This document shows positions 23,582 to 31,505 of a stretch of DNA of 64,000 nucleotides, piece by piece (the stretch's first letter is position 1; every line of letters begins with the position of its first letter). This DNA comes from Candidatus Saccharibacteria bacterium UBA1235 (GTDB lineage: Bacteria; Patescibacteriota; Saccharimonadia; Saccharimonadales; Saccharimonadaceae). Both the position numbers and the translations under genes were made by a program. The DNA lies in contig DBWP01000014.1 of NCBI GenBank assembly GCA_002309075.1, forward strand, positions 14,984 to 78,983. Direction: 5' to 3'. Under the pieces are notes generated by a model. It saw nothing but the letters and a program-made list of their open reading frames with translations, did not search any database and was not told where the DNA came from.

Positions 23582-26500
23582 CTACTGGTTAGCCTGTTCG
23601 TTAAAGAAATCGTTCAAAATCTTCACAAGTCCTTCACGAAGCTCATTTCTATCCGCCAAATCATTCTGCTTTCTAAAATCTTTGTATCGGCCAACCACCT
23701 CGCTATTTGCGCCAAATTCTTGCTCCATCAAACCTAACGATTCTTTATAGAAACTGTTATCCGGATCAGACACATCTCCAGATTGGTCAAACTTTTTGTC
23801 TAGGTTTGCCATCAAACTCGTTCTAAACACCTCGTCATTATACGGAGAAGTCACCGTAGGATTGGCATCGCCCGCAGACGTACCTTCTGTCTTTGGCTTC
23901 TTCGAGCCTGATTTTTTAACATTCTTCTTATCAAGATAGCGATAAATCTCTTCTTGGTTATCCAAATAAAGCATCTGTCGTAGCCAGTCTTTAGCGTTAA
24001 TTGAGGCACCAGATCTTCTTGTGTTATAAATCTGTTCGAGCTTGCCAGTCTTATCAAGGATCGTTCGAAGCTGTCTACCGGCAACTTCTCTCTTAAGCTG
24101 TTTCATATCATCCTTGCGCTTCTTGTTTGCAATCTCAATCGGCTCATCAGCATATTTATTCTGAATTTCAGCCTTAGCATTTTCATACCATTCTTTGCGC
24201 TGCTCAGAAGTTTCATCCTTAGAGCTCTCATTTAGATAAGCTTCGATCAAATGCTCCATTGCAGGGTCACGATAGTCGGTACGCATACCGAGCACCTGTC
24301 CAGGTGTCTGATCCTTAAAGTAGTCCATCGTCTTCTTACGATAATATCTCTCAACTTCTTCTTCGTGACCAGCGAATTCCTTTCCTTTCCAAACTGGCGA
24401 AAGATCATATTCTGGATCACCGTTTTCATCAGTCACAATATTACCATTTTCGTCTTTCTTCTGCTTCAACTCATAACCAGTCCAGAATTTTACACCACTA
24501 TTAATCTGTTCGCTTCCAGAAAGCCACTTCAGGCTTGACGACAAGAACGCTGGCTCAAACGCCGTCTGAATTTCTTCACGTTTTCTGAGGTAACCCTCAA
24601 CATCCCAGTCATCGCCAGTCGCGCCCTTCTTGAATCCATATGCCTTCTTCAAGCTATCATCAAGGTTTGAAAGCGCAGTACGTTCAATATTATCAAACGA
24701 CGTACCTTCGAGCAACTTCTTAACATCTTTCTTCGCATACATTCTACCGTTCGGGTTCTCGATCGAAATAAGATCCGGCTCACCTTCATGATAACCTCGG
24801 AGATATTCATCATATGTTACATTCATGACTTTACGCTCATTCGAGCCATAAACTCGCGCAGTTTCTAGGTTAATATACTTACCAAATCGTCTAAGCGCCG
24901 GGTCAGCGTCCTTAACTTCAAACATCAAGAACGAAGCAAGCGACTGAGATGCGTGTGTACCGAGCTCGATGCCACCATTCAAGATATTATCAAGTTGCGC
25001 TTTAACAATATCAGTATCACCACGTTGATTCAAAATTCTAAGCCCAGGAATAATCATATCAATCGCATCAGATGTATTACCTCGCGTCGTTAACTCACTC
25101 AATCTATAATCCAAGTCTTTCGTTGGTGGCAAAAGTTCGAAATATTTCTGCATCTTCGTCTCAAGAATCTTCTTCTGAGTATCATAAGCTTGCGCCGCAC
25201 CAGCCGCCACAAAATGGACATCTTCGGTCTTTCCGCCCAAAATCGTCTTCGCATCAAGATATCGCTTAATCGCAACGTCAAGTTCTTTCCCTTCAGCATG
25301 GAACTTGTAGTTCGCTTTCTTTCTGCGCTCACCAGTCTTCGCATCAATTTCATAACCATGTTCAATATCCATATGTGCATTCATTGCAGCTTCCATACGC
25401 TTATGGAATCCTTCCGCATTTCTCATATCGATCAACTCGCCACGTGCAGCTTCCATCTTAGCCATGTCAGATTCTCTAATAATCCTATCATCAAGCGCAT
25501 TAAGCCGCGCAGTTTGCTTTGCGTTCGCACCAAGATCACCCACACCATTATTAAAGTTATGGTCGTGTCTATCAACAATTCTTTGATAAGCAATACCTCG
25601 GATCATCTCCTCGTAGGTGCGTTCACCCTTCCTAGAAAGCGTATCATCTTTTCTGTAATTTCGTTGTACGGCATATGCCCGTCCTCTAGCTTTCGCCGTG
25701 TTCGCATGCACACCAGTCTCCTCTTCCCTCATTACTTTACGATCATTCAAGAACTGCGCCAATCTAAGCGACGGCGAATAAACATTTCCACGCGCCAAGT
25801 TTTTCTGTTTCGTAAGTTCGCGATGTGAATCTGCCCAAGTTCGGTTCATTGCAAGCGGGCGCGACATGAGACCATTGAGCTTCGAGTTGATCGTACCAAG
25901 TACCGTACCGCTCATCTTCATTAAGCTCCACGAGAAGAATAATGGGAAAATTTGCACCGCAATACCAAGTAGTACCATAAATCCATCTTGCGCACTAGAA
26001 ACAATTGCAAAACCGGCGAGCGATGACGCACCAAATAGAAGCGAGAATATCGGATAAAACATCAACATCTTCATGAAAAGCTGGCGCCATTTCTTAAACC
26101 ATTGTTCAGTATTCGGTAATATATAAGCGATCATCGCAAGTGGCGCAATCATAATAAGAAGTGCTACCACCGCTTGACGAAGAGCAATTGTCACAAGCCC
26201 GATCACCACCGCCACTAATGCCCCGAGCACGGTCGGAATCAACATCCAAATCGCGCCCGCCTCAAATGCAATCACGCCAGCCCCGGCCGCAAGCGCCGTA
26301 CTGCCACCTAAGGCCGCAAACACTTCCGAGGTTTTGACACCCTCACCCATCGTCATCGAATTCATCGTCGTTTCTTCTATCGAAGTAAACACGCCTCTAA
26401 GGCTTGACCCAATAATATTAGATGCGTCAACCGCAATCGAACAAATCACGAACGACAAATTCACAAGAACCGCCGCCACAATTAACTTCGGAAGCGTCTT

Positions 26501-26962
26501 CTTAAGCCCATAATTTGTAATACCTAAACCTGTTAATTGCGAATACACCATCACGAGACAGAATATAATAAACACTATATTCGTAATCCCAAGCATATAT
26601 TTCCAGATTTCATAAATCGGCGAGCCATCTTTCATCTCAACCGGATTAATCACTAAAATATTCTCAATCTTATCATAAAGCCAATCCACCGCTTCCGAGA
26701 TTTTCCCAGTCACCGGGCAAACTAACCAGCCCACCGCGCCCAAACTATCCTTACAAGAAGCCGATTCTGCCCGTGTCTCTTTTGCTTCTTCGCTGACTGT
26801 TTCTTGGGCGGAAGCCTCTTGAGCAGAAGCCTCAACCGTTGGCTCAACCGCATAAACTGGCGTCGTCATTGGCGCAAGACCAGCAAACATCCCCATAATA
26901 CCAAAAAGACACCCAAAAACGGCTTGTGCTAATCTGTTTTTTGAAAATCTTTTTGCTATCAT
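23582..26962 (-). CDS. VirB6/TrbL-like polytopic secretion protein with large soluble tail
   Basis: 1126 residues. A signal-like hydrophobic segment (10-38) and a Cys-containing extracytoplasmic stretch are followed by about six membrane helices (roughly residues 125-390, with KTLPKLIVAAVLVNLSFVIC and QAVVALLIMIAPLAMIAYIL). This is the VirB6/TrbL pattern of the channel core of type IV systems. Residues 400-1126 are hydrophilic, charged and probably cytoplasmic, far longer than in ordinary VirB6. The KKSGSKKPKTEGTSAGD region looks disordered. It has a full consensus promoter and a 5' hairpin in its leader, and a GGTGG Shine-Dalgarno. Confidence 0.85.
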   Translation of the reverse strand: MIAKRFSKNRLAQAVFGCLFGIMGMFAGLAPMTTPVYAVEPTVEASAQEASAQETVSEEAKETRAESASCKDSLGAVGWLVCPVTGKISEAVDWLYDKIENILVINPVEMKDGSPIYEIWKYMLGITNIVFIIFCLVMVYSQLTGLGITNYGLKKTLPKLIVAAVLVNLSFVICSIAVDASNIIGSSLRGVFTSIEETTMNSMTMGEGVKTSEVFAALGGSTALAAGAGVIAFEAGAIWMLIPTVLGALVAVVIGLVTIALRQAVVALLIMIAPLAMIAYILPNTEQWFKKWRQLFMKMLMFYPIFSLLFGASSLAGFAIVSSAQDGFMVLLGIAVQIFPLFFSWSLMKMSGTVLGTINSKLNGLMSRPLAMNRTWADSHRELTKQKNLARGNVYSPSLRLAQFLNDRKVMREEETGVHANTAKARGRAYAVQRNYRKDDTLSRKGERTYEEMIRGIAYQRIVDRHDHNFNNGVGDLGANAKQTARLNALDDRIIRESDMAKMEAARGELIDMRNAEGFHKRMEAAMNAHMDIEHGYEIDAKTGERRKKANYKFHAEGKELDVAIKRYLDAKTILGGKTEDVHFVAAGAAQAYDTQKKILETKMQKYFELLPPTKDLDYRLSELTTRGNTSDAIDMIIPGLRILNQRGDTDIVKAQLDNILNGGIELGTHASQSLASFLMFEVKDADPALRRFGKYINLETARVYGSNERKVMNVTYDEYLRGYHEGEPDLISIENPNGRMYAKKDVKKLLEGTSFDNIERTALSNLDDSLKKAYGFKKGATGDDWDVEGYLRKREEIQTAFEPAFLSSSLKWLSGSEQINSGVKFWTGYELKQKKDENGNIVTDENGDPEYDLSPVWKGKEFAGHEEEVERYYRKKTMDYFKDQTPGQVLGMRTDYRDPAMEHLIEAYLNESSKDETSEQRKEWYENAKAEIQNKYADEPIEIANKKRKDDMKQLKREVAGRQLRTILDKTGKLEQIYNTRRSGASINAKDWLRQMLYLDNQEEIYRYLDKKNVKKSGSKKPKTEGTSAGDANPTVTSPYNDEVFRTSLMANLDKKFDQSGDVSDPDNSFYKESLGLMEQEFGANSEVVGRYKDFRKQNDLADRNELREGLVKILNDFFNEQANQ

Positions 26963-26983
26963 AGATAACCACCAGTAAAAATT

Positions 26984-27003
26984 CGCCTCCCTTTTTCAAG
27001 GCG
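26984..27003 (-). promoter_or_regulatory. hairpin at the 5' end of the VirB6-like mRNA
   Basis: CGCCT/AGGCG with a 10-nt A/G-rich loop, followed by AATTTTT, between the predicted transcription start (about 27005) and the start codon. It could be an attenuator or an mRNA 5' stabiliser. Confidence 0.55.
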
Positions 27004-27011
27004 CTGTGTTA

Positions 27012-27040
27012 ATTATAGCACGCATAAGCGTTTTTGTCAA
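27012..27040 (-). promoter_or_regulatory. consensus promoter of the VirB6-like gene
   Basis: TTGACA, 17 bp, TGC-TATAAT on the minus strand: a perfect sigma-70-type promoter, divergent from the pilin fusion gene. Confidence 0.92.
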
Positions 27041-27094
27041 GAGGTTTCTCTAAAAACATTGGACTTTTTTTTGTTTTATGCTAATATAATAAAT

Positions 27095-28102
27095 ATGAAA
27101 AACATTCTCAAAAAATCCCTTGTTATTTTCGTAATGCTAGCTTCGGTTCTTGGCGCTACTAGCCTCGCCACAACCGCTCCAACTTATGCTGATAGCGGAA
27201 GAGAATTCGGTAGTTGCGACGAAACCCTAGGGTTAGTACCTTGGGACTGTGGTGTTGCCAAAAACCCAGATAGCGAAGACGAGCTTAAAGACAGCGCCCT
27301 CACTATCGCCACTAACGTCGCCCGAGACATCAGCGTTATCGCAGCCTATCTTGTTATCGGCTACGTAATTTACGGTGGTTACCTCTATATTTTTGCCGCT
27401 GGTGATGTTGGAAAACTTGCCGCCGGCAAGAAAACCATTCTTCACGCGTTTATCGGGCTTGCAATTGTTGGTCTTGTTAATATTGTTATAAATTCTGTTC
27501 ATATTGCCCTTCTTGGCAAATCTGGTGCTTTCGACGCCAACTGCGTTGAAGCTCAATGTATCAAGCCAGAAGATCTCGTTAACAATATGATCAAATGGTT
27601 TATTGGCGTTGCCGGAGTCGTATCCGCTATTTATGTCGTCATCGGTGGCATCGGTTACATGACTTCCTCTGGTGATGCTGGAAAACTTCAGAAAGCAAAA
27701 AACACTATTTTCTATGCGCTTATTGGCCTTGCCATCGTAGCTATTTCCCTAGTCGCCGACGCATTCGTAACTGATCTTATTAATAAAGCCGCCGCGGAAG
27801 GTAGCGATTTCAGAGATACTGTCCCTATTATCTTAAACGGCATCATCGGCATCGCTGGTACCGTCTGCGTTATCTATGTCGTTCTCGGCGGAGCTCGTTA
27901 CATCACCTCAACTGGTGACCCTGGAAAGCTCAAGAAAGCTAAAGATACGATTATCTACGCTTGTATTGGTCTTGTCATCTGCGCACTCGCTTTTGCGATC
28001 ACTAACTTTGCAGTTAATGCTATCAACGACAGAAATAAAACCCCAACCTCTGATACTTCTCTTCTAGAAAACCCTATTGCATTATTAGAAGAAAAGTTGT
28101 AA
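27095..28102 (+). CDS. triple VirB2/TrbC-like pilin fusion
   Basis: 335 residues with a signal peptide (MKNILKKSLVIFVMLASVLG, ending near TYA). Three tandem units of about 85-95 residues follow (starting near 70, 165 and 250). Each has helix one, a GG-x2-Y turn, a GD-x-GKL-x3-K-x-TI loop and helix two, the VirB2/TrbC pilin-like pattern. Family members are usually single units of about 100 residues, as in the next gene. The fusion could be a processed polyprotein or a fixed trimer in the secretion channel or pilus. The start at 27095 follows a TGC-TAATAT element by 7 nt, so the mRNA is probably leaderless. Confidence 0.82.
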   Translation: MKNILKKSLVIFVMLASVLGATSLATTAPTYADSGREFGSCDETLGLVPWDCGVAKNPDSEDELKDSALTIATNVARDISVIAAYLVIGYVIYGGYLYIFAAGDVGKLAAGKKTILHAFIGLAIVGLVNIVINSVHIALLGKSGAFDANCVEAQCIKPEDLVNNMIKWFIGVAGVVSAIYVVIGGIGYMTSSGDAGKLQKAKNTIFYALIGLAIVAISLVADAFVTDLINKAAAEGSDFRDTVPIILNGIIGIAGTVCVIYVVLGGARYITSTGDPGKLKKAKDTIIYACIGLVICALAFAITNFAVNAINDRNKTPTSDTSLLENPIALLEEKL

Positions 28103-28134
28103 AATAAAAGTAAATTAAAGTTAAAGGACTAGAA

Positions 28135-28455
28135 ATGGAAGATACTTTACTAAGAATATTCGCTAAAGCAACTGAGCTTAACACCGACGGTACTATCACT
28201 ACTGTTGGAACCAAAGATACTGATTTGGCCGGAAACGTTACAAATATTCTTAACGCCGTTATCGGTGCTCTTGGTATCGTTGCTGTTATCGTTATTATTA
28301 TCGGCGGTGTTACCTATATGACTTCTACTGGCGACGCTGGTAAAGTTAAAAAAGCTAAAGATACGATTCTTTACGGTGTTATCGGTCTCGTCGTAGTTGC
28401 GCTTGCTTTCGCGATCGTTAACTTCGTTATTAGCGGCATCATTGGCAAAGCTTAA
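28135..28455 (+). CDS. single VirB2/TrbC-like pilin-like protein
   Basis: 106 residues, one unit of the same repeat found three times in the upstream gene: VTNILNAVIGALGIVAVIV, then GGVTYMTSTGDAGKVKKAKDTI, then a second helix. There is no cleavable signal peptide; the N-terminal 35 residues are soluble. It has a Shine-Dalgarno AAAGGAC and lies 32 bp downstream of the fusion gene, so the two are co-transcribed and end at the terminator at 28461. It is a probable pilus or channel subunit. Confidence 0.85.
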   Translation: MEDTLLRIFAKATELNTDGTITTVGTKDTDLAGNVTNILNAVIGALGIVAVIVIIIGGVTYMTSTGDAGKVKKAKDTILYGVIGLVVVALAFAIVNFVISGIIGKA

Positions 28456-28460
28456 TTTAG

Positions 28461-28488
28461 AAAAAATCTCCCTTCGGGGAGATTTTTT
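28461..28488 (+). terminator. intrinsic terminator of the pilin operon
   Basis: AAAAAATCTCCC-TTCG-GGGAGATTTTTT, a perfect stem capped by a UUCG tetraloop with its own T tract. Confidence 0.95.
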
Positions 28489-28505
28489 GTGCCCTATAAT
28501 TATCT

Positions 28506-28538
28506 AAAAAATTAATCGCCCAAGAAAGGCGATTAATT
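28506..28538 (-). terminator. intrinsic terminator of hsp20
   Basis: AATTAATCGCC/GGCGATTAATT, an 11-bp stem with a 7-nt loop and T run in minus direction. Confidence 0.85.
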
Positions 28539-28566
28539 AATTTGCAGTTTTTATTATAACGCGAGA

Positions 28567-29058
28567 CTATTGAATTGCAATCTTCTTTGGTGCTTCAGTC
28601 TTCTCTTTTTCAAATGAGATTGTAAGAACACCATCTTTGAGCTCAGCTTTTACGCTGTTCTCGTCTTCACGCACTGGCACAGGAAGCGCAATCGTTCGCG
28701 AGAACTCGCCCCAATAGCATTCCTGAATATGCCAACGAGTGGTTTGCTCATCTTCACCACCAGACAATACACCGGAAATAGTCAAAATATTATCCGAAAT
28801 ACTTACGTCAAGGTCAGACTTCGAGATGCCCGCAGTTCTCGCCTTTACTACTAATTTATCGGCGGTTTCGTAGACATCTACAGCGAGTTGTCCTGGAAAA
28901 TCGTCGGTATTCTCCCACTCATCATCTTTCGATTCGCTTGGGCCTGCGACTATCTCTTCCGCTACTTCTGCTGGAGTCGCGAGATCTTCATCGCCTCCAA
29001 GGAACGCAGCAGCGAGATCGTCTTCCATCAGCAAATCGTCACTGTTTGTCCGTGCCAT
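28567..29058 (-). CDS. Hsp20/alpha-crystallin small heat-shock protein
   Basis: 163 residues. The alpha-crystallin domain spans about residues 55-150 (LAVDVYETADKLVVKARTAG, DLDVSISDNILTISG, EFSRTIALP, then KAELKDGVLTISFEK) with the C-terminal KKIAIQ anchor in place of IxI/V. The N-terminal 50 residues are acidic and disordered. It holds unfolding proteins in a refoldable state, an ATP-independent chaperone. The start has a Shine-Dalgarno GGAGG. It is divergent from comFC, and the shared region holds a perfect 17-bp palindrome. Confidence 0.93.
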   Translation of the reverse strand: MARTNSDDLLMEDDLAAAFLGGDEDLATPAEVAEEIVAGPSESKDDEWENTDDFPGQLAVDVYETADKLVVKARTAGISKSDLDVSISDNILTISGVLSGGEDEQTTRWHIQECYWGEFSRTIALPVPVREDENSVKAELKDGVLTISFEKEKTEAPKKIAIQ

Positions 29059-29080
29059 ATTTCCTCCACTTATATTGTTA

Positions 29081-29097
29081 TGCTTTATTATAAAGCA
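29081..29097. promoter_or_regulatory. palindrome in the hsp20/comFC divergent region
   Basis: TGCTTTAT-T-ATAAAGCA, a perfect 8-bp inverted repeat around one base. It lies where the hsp20 promoter would be (its centre also contains TATAAT on the minus strand). It is not CIRCE. Confidence 0.6.
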
Positions 29098-29122
29098 TCT
29101 TTATAGTAAAATCAAGAGAAAT

Positions 29123-29815
29123 ATGAGTTTTATTGTAAAAAATACAACATTTTTAAGCCCCTTAGACCTCATCGCTCCCCACTCCTGTAGGGGTTGTGGG
29201 CGTCTCGGTGAGCCACTTTGTGACTGTTGTAAAAAATACATCACTTCTTCACTAAATGACGTTTGCCCATTTTGTAAATCAAAGCTAAAAAACCATCAAT
29301 GCAAAAATTGCAAAAACCTTCCTCCAATATTTTATCTTGGCGAGCGAAAAGGACTCCTTGCTATTCTTGTCCATGATTTTAAATACAATTCTGTCCGCGC
29401 TATCGGCATCAACCTCGCAAAAATCCTAAATGAAGTTTTACCTAAAAACCTTCCTGAAAATGCCGTTCTTGTTCCCCTTCCAACGTCCACAAAACACATT
29501 CGCGAACGCGGGTTCGATCACACTCTTTTTATTGCTAAACGTTTGGCTAAGCTTCGCCGTCTTAAACTTGAGAAGCTATTACTTCGCGCTAAAAACACCG
29601 TCCAAGTTGGCGCCGATAAAAAAACGCGCGAAGCCCAGGCTAACTCTGCCTACGAAATTAACTCAAAAATTAGAATCGATCCAGAAATAACTTATATTTT
29701 ATTTGATGATGTTTTAACCACGGGCGCTTCCATAAAAGCTGGCCTAAAAAAGCTCCGGAAAGCCGGAGCTAGGAAATTTGTTATTGTTGTATTAAGCGTA
29801 AATCGATTGGACTAA
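29123..29815 (+). CDS. ComFC-type phosphoribosyltransferase-like protein
   Basis: 230 residues. An N-terminal zinc-finger-like set of cysteines (SCRGCGRLGEPLCDCCKKY, then CPFCKSKL and CKNCKN) is followed by the PRTase-like domain with VLVPLPTSTKHIRERGFD and the PRPP-loop motif ILFDDVLTTGASI. ComF family proteins take part in DNA uptake for transformation, so it suggests natural competence. The start at 29123 is chosen because the ComF cysteine region begins soon after; an upstream ATG at 29075 is in the promoter palindrome. It overlaps the convergent pilin gene by 24 nt. Confidence 0.9.
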   Translation: MSFIVKNTTFLSPLDLIAPHSCRGCGRLGEPLCDCCKKYITSSLNDVCPFCKSKLKNHQCKNCKNLPPIFYLGERKGLLAILVHDFKYNSVRAIGINLAKILNEVLPKNLPENAVLVPLPTSTKHIRERGFDHTLFIAKRLAKLRRLKLEKLLLRAKNTVQVGADKKTREAQANSAYEINSKIRIDPEITYILFDDVLTTGASIKAGLKKLRKAGARKFVIVVLSVNRLD

Positions 29816-30199
29816 CATACTCGTCGTTTCGTCACTAGGAAGCGACGAAATCACAAAGTTAACAATCGCGAAAGCAAAGAAACAGATCACGAGACCAATA
29901 ATCGCATAAAGCACTGTATTTTTCGCGTCCGTTACTTTCTTTGAATCGCCGCCAGAAATCACATAACGAATACCGCCAACGATTAACATAATTACAGCAA
30001 CAATACCAACAATATACAAAATCACATTCGTTACTTGACGAAATACGCCAGTTTCACCAAAAAGGTTAGCCGGGCATCCATCACATTGTGCAGCTTGCGC
30101 ACCTTCTTGCAAAGTTATCGCCGAAGCGCCCGCCATTGTCGTAACAGCAAAAACCCCGCACATTAATATTGGTAAAATCAATTTTACAAAACTCTTCAT
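29792..30199 (-). CDS. secreted VirB2-like pilin-like protein
   Basis: 135 residues with a signal peptide (MKSFVKLILPILMCGVFAVT, cleaved near ASA), a short CDGCP motif, then one pilin unit (GVFRQVTNVILYIVGIVAV, GGIRYVISGGDSKKVTDAKNTV, second helix). It differs from the 28135 gene by having an export signal and two Cys. The start at 30199 is chosen because TGG-TATAAT ends 6 nt upstream; an in-frame ATG at 30217 lies upstream of that -10 element. It is divergent from tRNA-Ser. Confidence 0.85.
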   Translation of the reverse strand: MKSFVKLILPILMCGVFAVTTMAGASAITLQEGAQAAQCDGCPANLFGETGVFRQVTNVILYIVGIVAVIMLIVGGIRYVISGGDSKKVTDAKNTVLYAIIGLVICFFAFAIVNFVISSLPSDETTSMLVQSIYA

Positions 30200-30205
30200 A
30201 TTCTT

Positions 30206-30214
30206 ATTATACCA
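30206..30214 (-). promoter_or_regulatory. extended -10 promoter, leaderless type
   Basis: TGG-TATAAT on the minus strand ends 6 nt before the pilin ATG at 30199. Confidence 0.75.
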
Positions 30215-30229
30215 CATTTCTAAAAAATA

Positions 30230-30238
30230 TGTTAAAAT
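30230..30238 (+). promoter_or_regulatory. extended -10 promoter of tRNA-Ser
   Basis: TGT-TAAAAT ends 9 bp before the mature tRNA 5' end. No good -35 element is seen. Confidence 0.55.
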
Positions 30239-30247
30239 AGGGGGGAC

Positions 30248-30340
30248 GGAGGGTTACCCAAGTGGCTGAAGGGGACGGTTTGCTAAATCGTTAGTCTGGA
30301 GTGATCTGGAGCGGGAGTTCGAATCTCCCACCCTCCGCCA
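30248..30340 (+). tRNA. tRNA-Ser (GCU anticodon)
   Basis: Acceptor GGAGGGT/ACCCTCC, anticodon stem ACGGT/ATCGT with loop TTGCTAA (anticodon GCT), a long variable arm (GTCTGGAGTGATCTGGAGC region) and T arm GGGAG-TTCGAAT-CTCCC. Discriminator G and CCA are encoded. The long variable arm and G73 fit serine. Its 3' end is partly duplicated 80 bp downstream. Confidence 0.96.
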
Positions 30341-30379
30341 GAACACAAGCAAAAAAGCTTGTTTTTTTTGATTGTGTTC
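30341..30379 (+). terminator. intrinsic terminator of tRNA-Ser
   Basis: ACAAGC-aaaaaa-GCTTGT followed by eight T. A wider pairing GAACACAA (30341-30348) with TTGTGTTC (30372-30379) encloses it. Confidence 0.85.
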
Positions 30380-30383
30380 TGAA

Positions 30384-30419
30384 GGAGGGGCAGGTGATTT
30401 TCAATCTCCCACCCTCCGC
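30384..30419 (+). repeat. partial tRNA-Ser copy (acceptor plus T-arm remnant)
   Basis: AATCTCCCACCCTCCGC (30403-30419) repeats the 17 bases at the tRNA-Ser 3' end (30322-30338). The block begins with GGAGGGG, close to the acceptor 5' strand GGAGGGT. Together they resemble a decayed tRNA minihelix (acceptor stem plus T arm) with the middle of the tRNA deleted. It may be an att-like scar or a degenerate tRNA duplication. Confidence 0.7.
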
Positions 30420-30428
30420 TATTTTTTG

Positions 30429-30437
30429 TGCTATAAT
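30429..30437 (+). promoter_or_regulatory. extended -10 promoter, leaderless type
   Basis: TGC-TATAAT ends 6 nt before the ATG at 30444. Confidence 0.75.
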
Positions 30438-30443
30438 TAGCTT

Positions 30444-30911
30444 ATGGTAAAGCAACTATCTCCCGTATCTTGGGAAGCAGAAGAATATATTACAAAAGAT
30501 CATAACACCGGATGGTATATTGGCCTCGCTTTGGTCACTATCGCCCTTAGCGCGCTTGCTATCCTTTTGCAAGGTTGGACTTTTCTTATTCTTATTATTA
30601 TTAGCGTTATTACTGTTCTTATCTTTTCGCTTCGTCCTCCTCGCAAGATTAGTTACCATATTGACAACGAAGGAATCACCGAAGGCAAAATCCTTCATCC
30701 ATATACAAATTTCCGCGCTTTCGGTATATTAAAAGAGGACAATCATTATTCAGCAATTTTAATCCCAAAACAACGTTTCGGTTTAAGTGTAAAAATTTAT
30801 TTTCCAGAAGGCAGCGGCGAAGCGATTGTCGATCAACTCGGAAATCATCTTCCTATGCAAGAAGTCAAATTAGATTTTCTAGATAAAATCGTAAATTTCT
30901 TGCGCATTTAA
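30444..30911 (+). CDS. two-helix membrane protein, unknown
   Basis: 155 residues: a cytosolic N-terminus of about 25 residues, two close membrane helices (about 26-65, WYIGLALVTIALSALAILL then WTFLILIIISVITVLIFSL), then a soluble domain of about 85 residues with alternating strands. The helices-plus-domain layout resembles bacterial PH-like membrane proteins (bPH/DUF5673 type), but I am not certain. An independent leaderless transcript is predicted. Confidence 0.65.
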   Translation: MVKQLSPVSWEAEEYITKDHNTGWYIGLALVTIALSALAILLQGWTFLILIIISVITVLIFSLRPPRKISYHIDNEGITEGKILHPYTNFRAFGILKEDNHYSAILIPKQRFGLSVKIYFPEGSGEAIVDQLGNHLPMQEVKLDFLDKIVNFLRI

Positions 30912-30958
30912 AAAAACTGTGCTAAAATTAACATAAGTATTAATAAAGGTGGGTAAAA

Positions 30959-31468
30959 ATGAATTCAACTCCAACAGTAGATAACGATTTGCAGAAAGCA
31001 ATCGACGATATCACTAAAACAACTAACCAAGATCCAGTTTTCGCAGATCCCGTAGCTGCTCCATCTTCAGTGCCTGAAGGTGATACTGGTGAACTCGCTG
31101 AATCGGTCGGTCCATTTCCAGCTCCAGAACCTATCGCTCCAGCACCAATGCCAGAGCCAATCCCAGAGCCAAAAATGCCGGATCCAATCGTCTCAAATCC
31201 AAAAGCTTCTAAAGCTTCTAAAGCAACCGAGCCAAAAGATCCTAATATGCGCAAAGTTAAGGAAGCTGCGCTTCGCGATCTCGCACCATTGATTATTAAA
31301 ATGGATTTACCAGCTTCAAAGAAGTTTGAACTTTATCGCAACATTTTTGAAAATTTCCACGACGCGACAATCATCGAATCAGCTTACCAAGCTGCTAAAG
31401 AGATCTCCGATGAAAACGAACGTGGTGAAGCCCTCCTTTATCTCATCAATTCTATTGATAATATGTAA
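30959..31468 (+). CDS. hypothetical protein with Pro-rich linker, 169 aa
   Basis: Residues 1-90 are acidic and Pro/Ala-rich (EPIAPAPMPEPIPEPK), probably disordered. Residues 95-169 form a helical domain (KEAALRDLAPLIIKMDLPAS, then KKFELYRNIFENFHDATIIE). Good Shine-Dalgarno (AAAGGTGGG) 6 nt before the ATG, with TGC-TAAAAT about 30 nt upstream. A single-gene unit with a terminator shared with groEL. Function unknown. Confidence 0.65.
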   Translation: MNSTPTVDNDLQKAIDDITKTTNQDPVFADPVAAPSSVPEGDTGELAESVGPFPAPEPIAPAPMPEPIPEPKMPDPIVSNPKASKASKATEPKDPNMRKVKEAALRDLAPLIIKMDLPASKKFELYRNIFENFHDATIIESAYQAAKEISDENERGEALLYLINSIDNM

Positions 31469-31474
31469 TCAAAA

Positions 31475-31505
31475 AAATAAACCCCTTAATGGGGTTTATT
31501 TTTTA
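31475..31505. terminator. bidirectional terminator between the 169-aa gene and groEL
   Basis: AAATAAACCCC/GGGGTTTATTT stem with a 5-nt loop, A run on one side and T run on the other, so it can serve both convergent genes. Confidence 0.92.
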
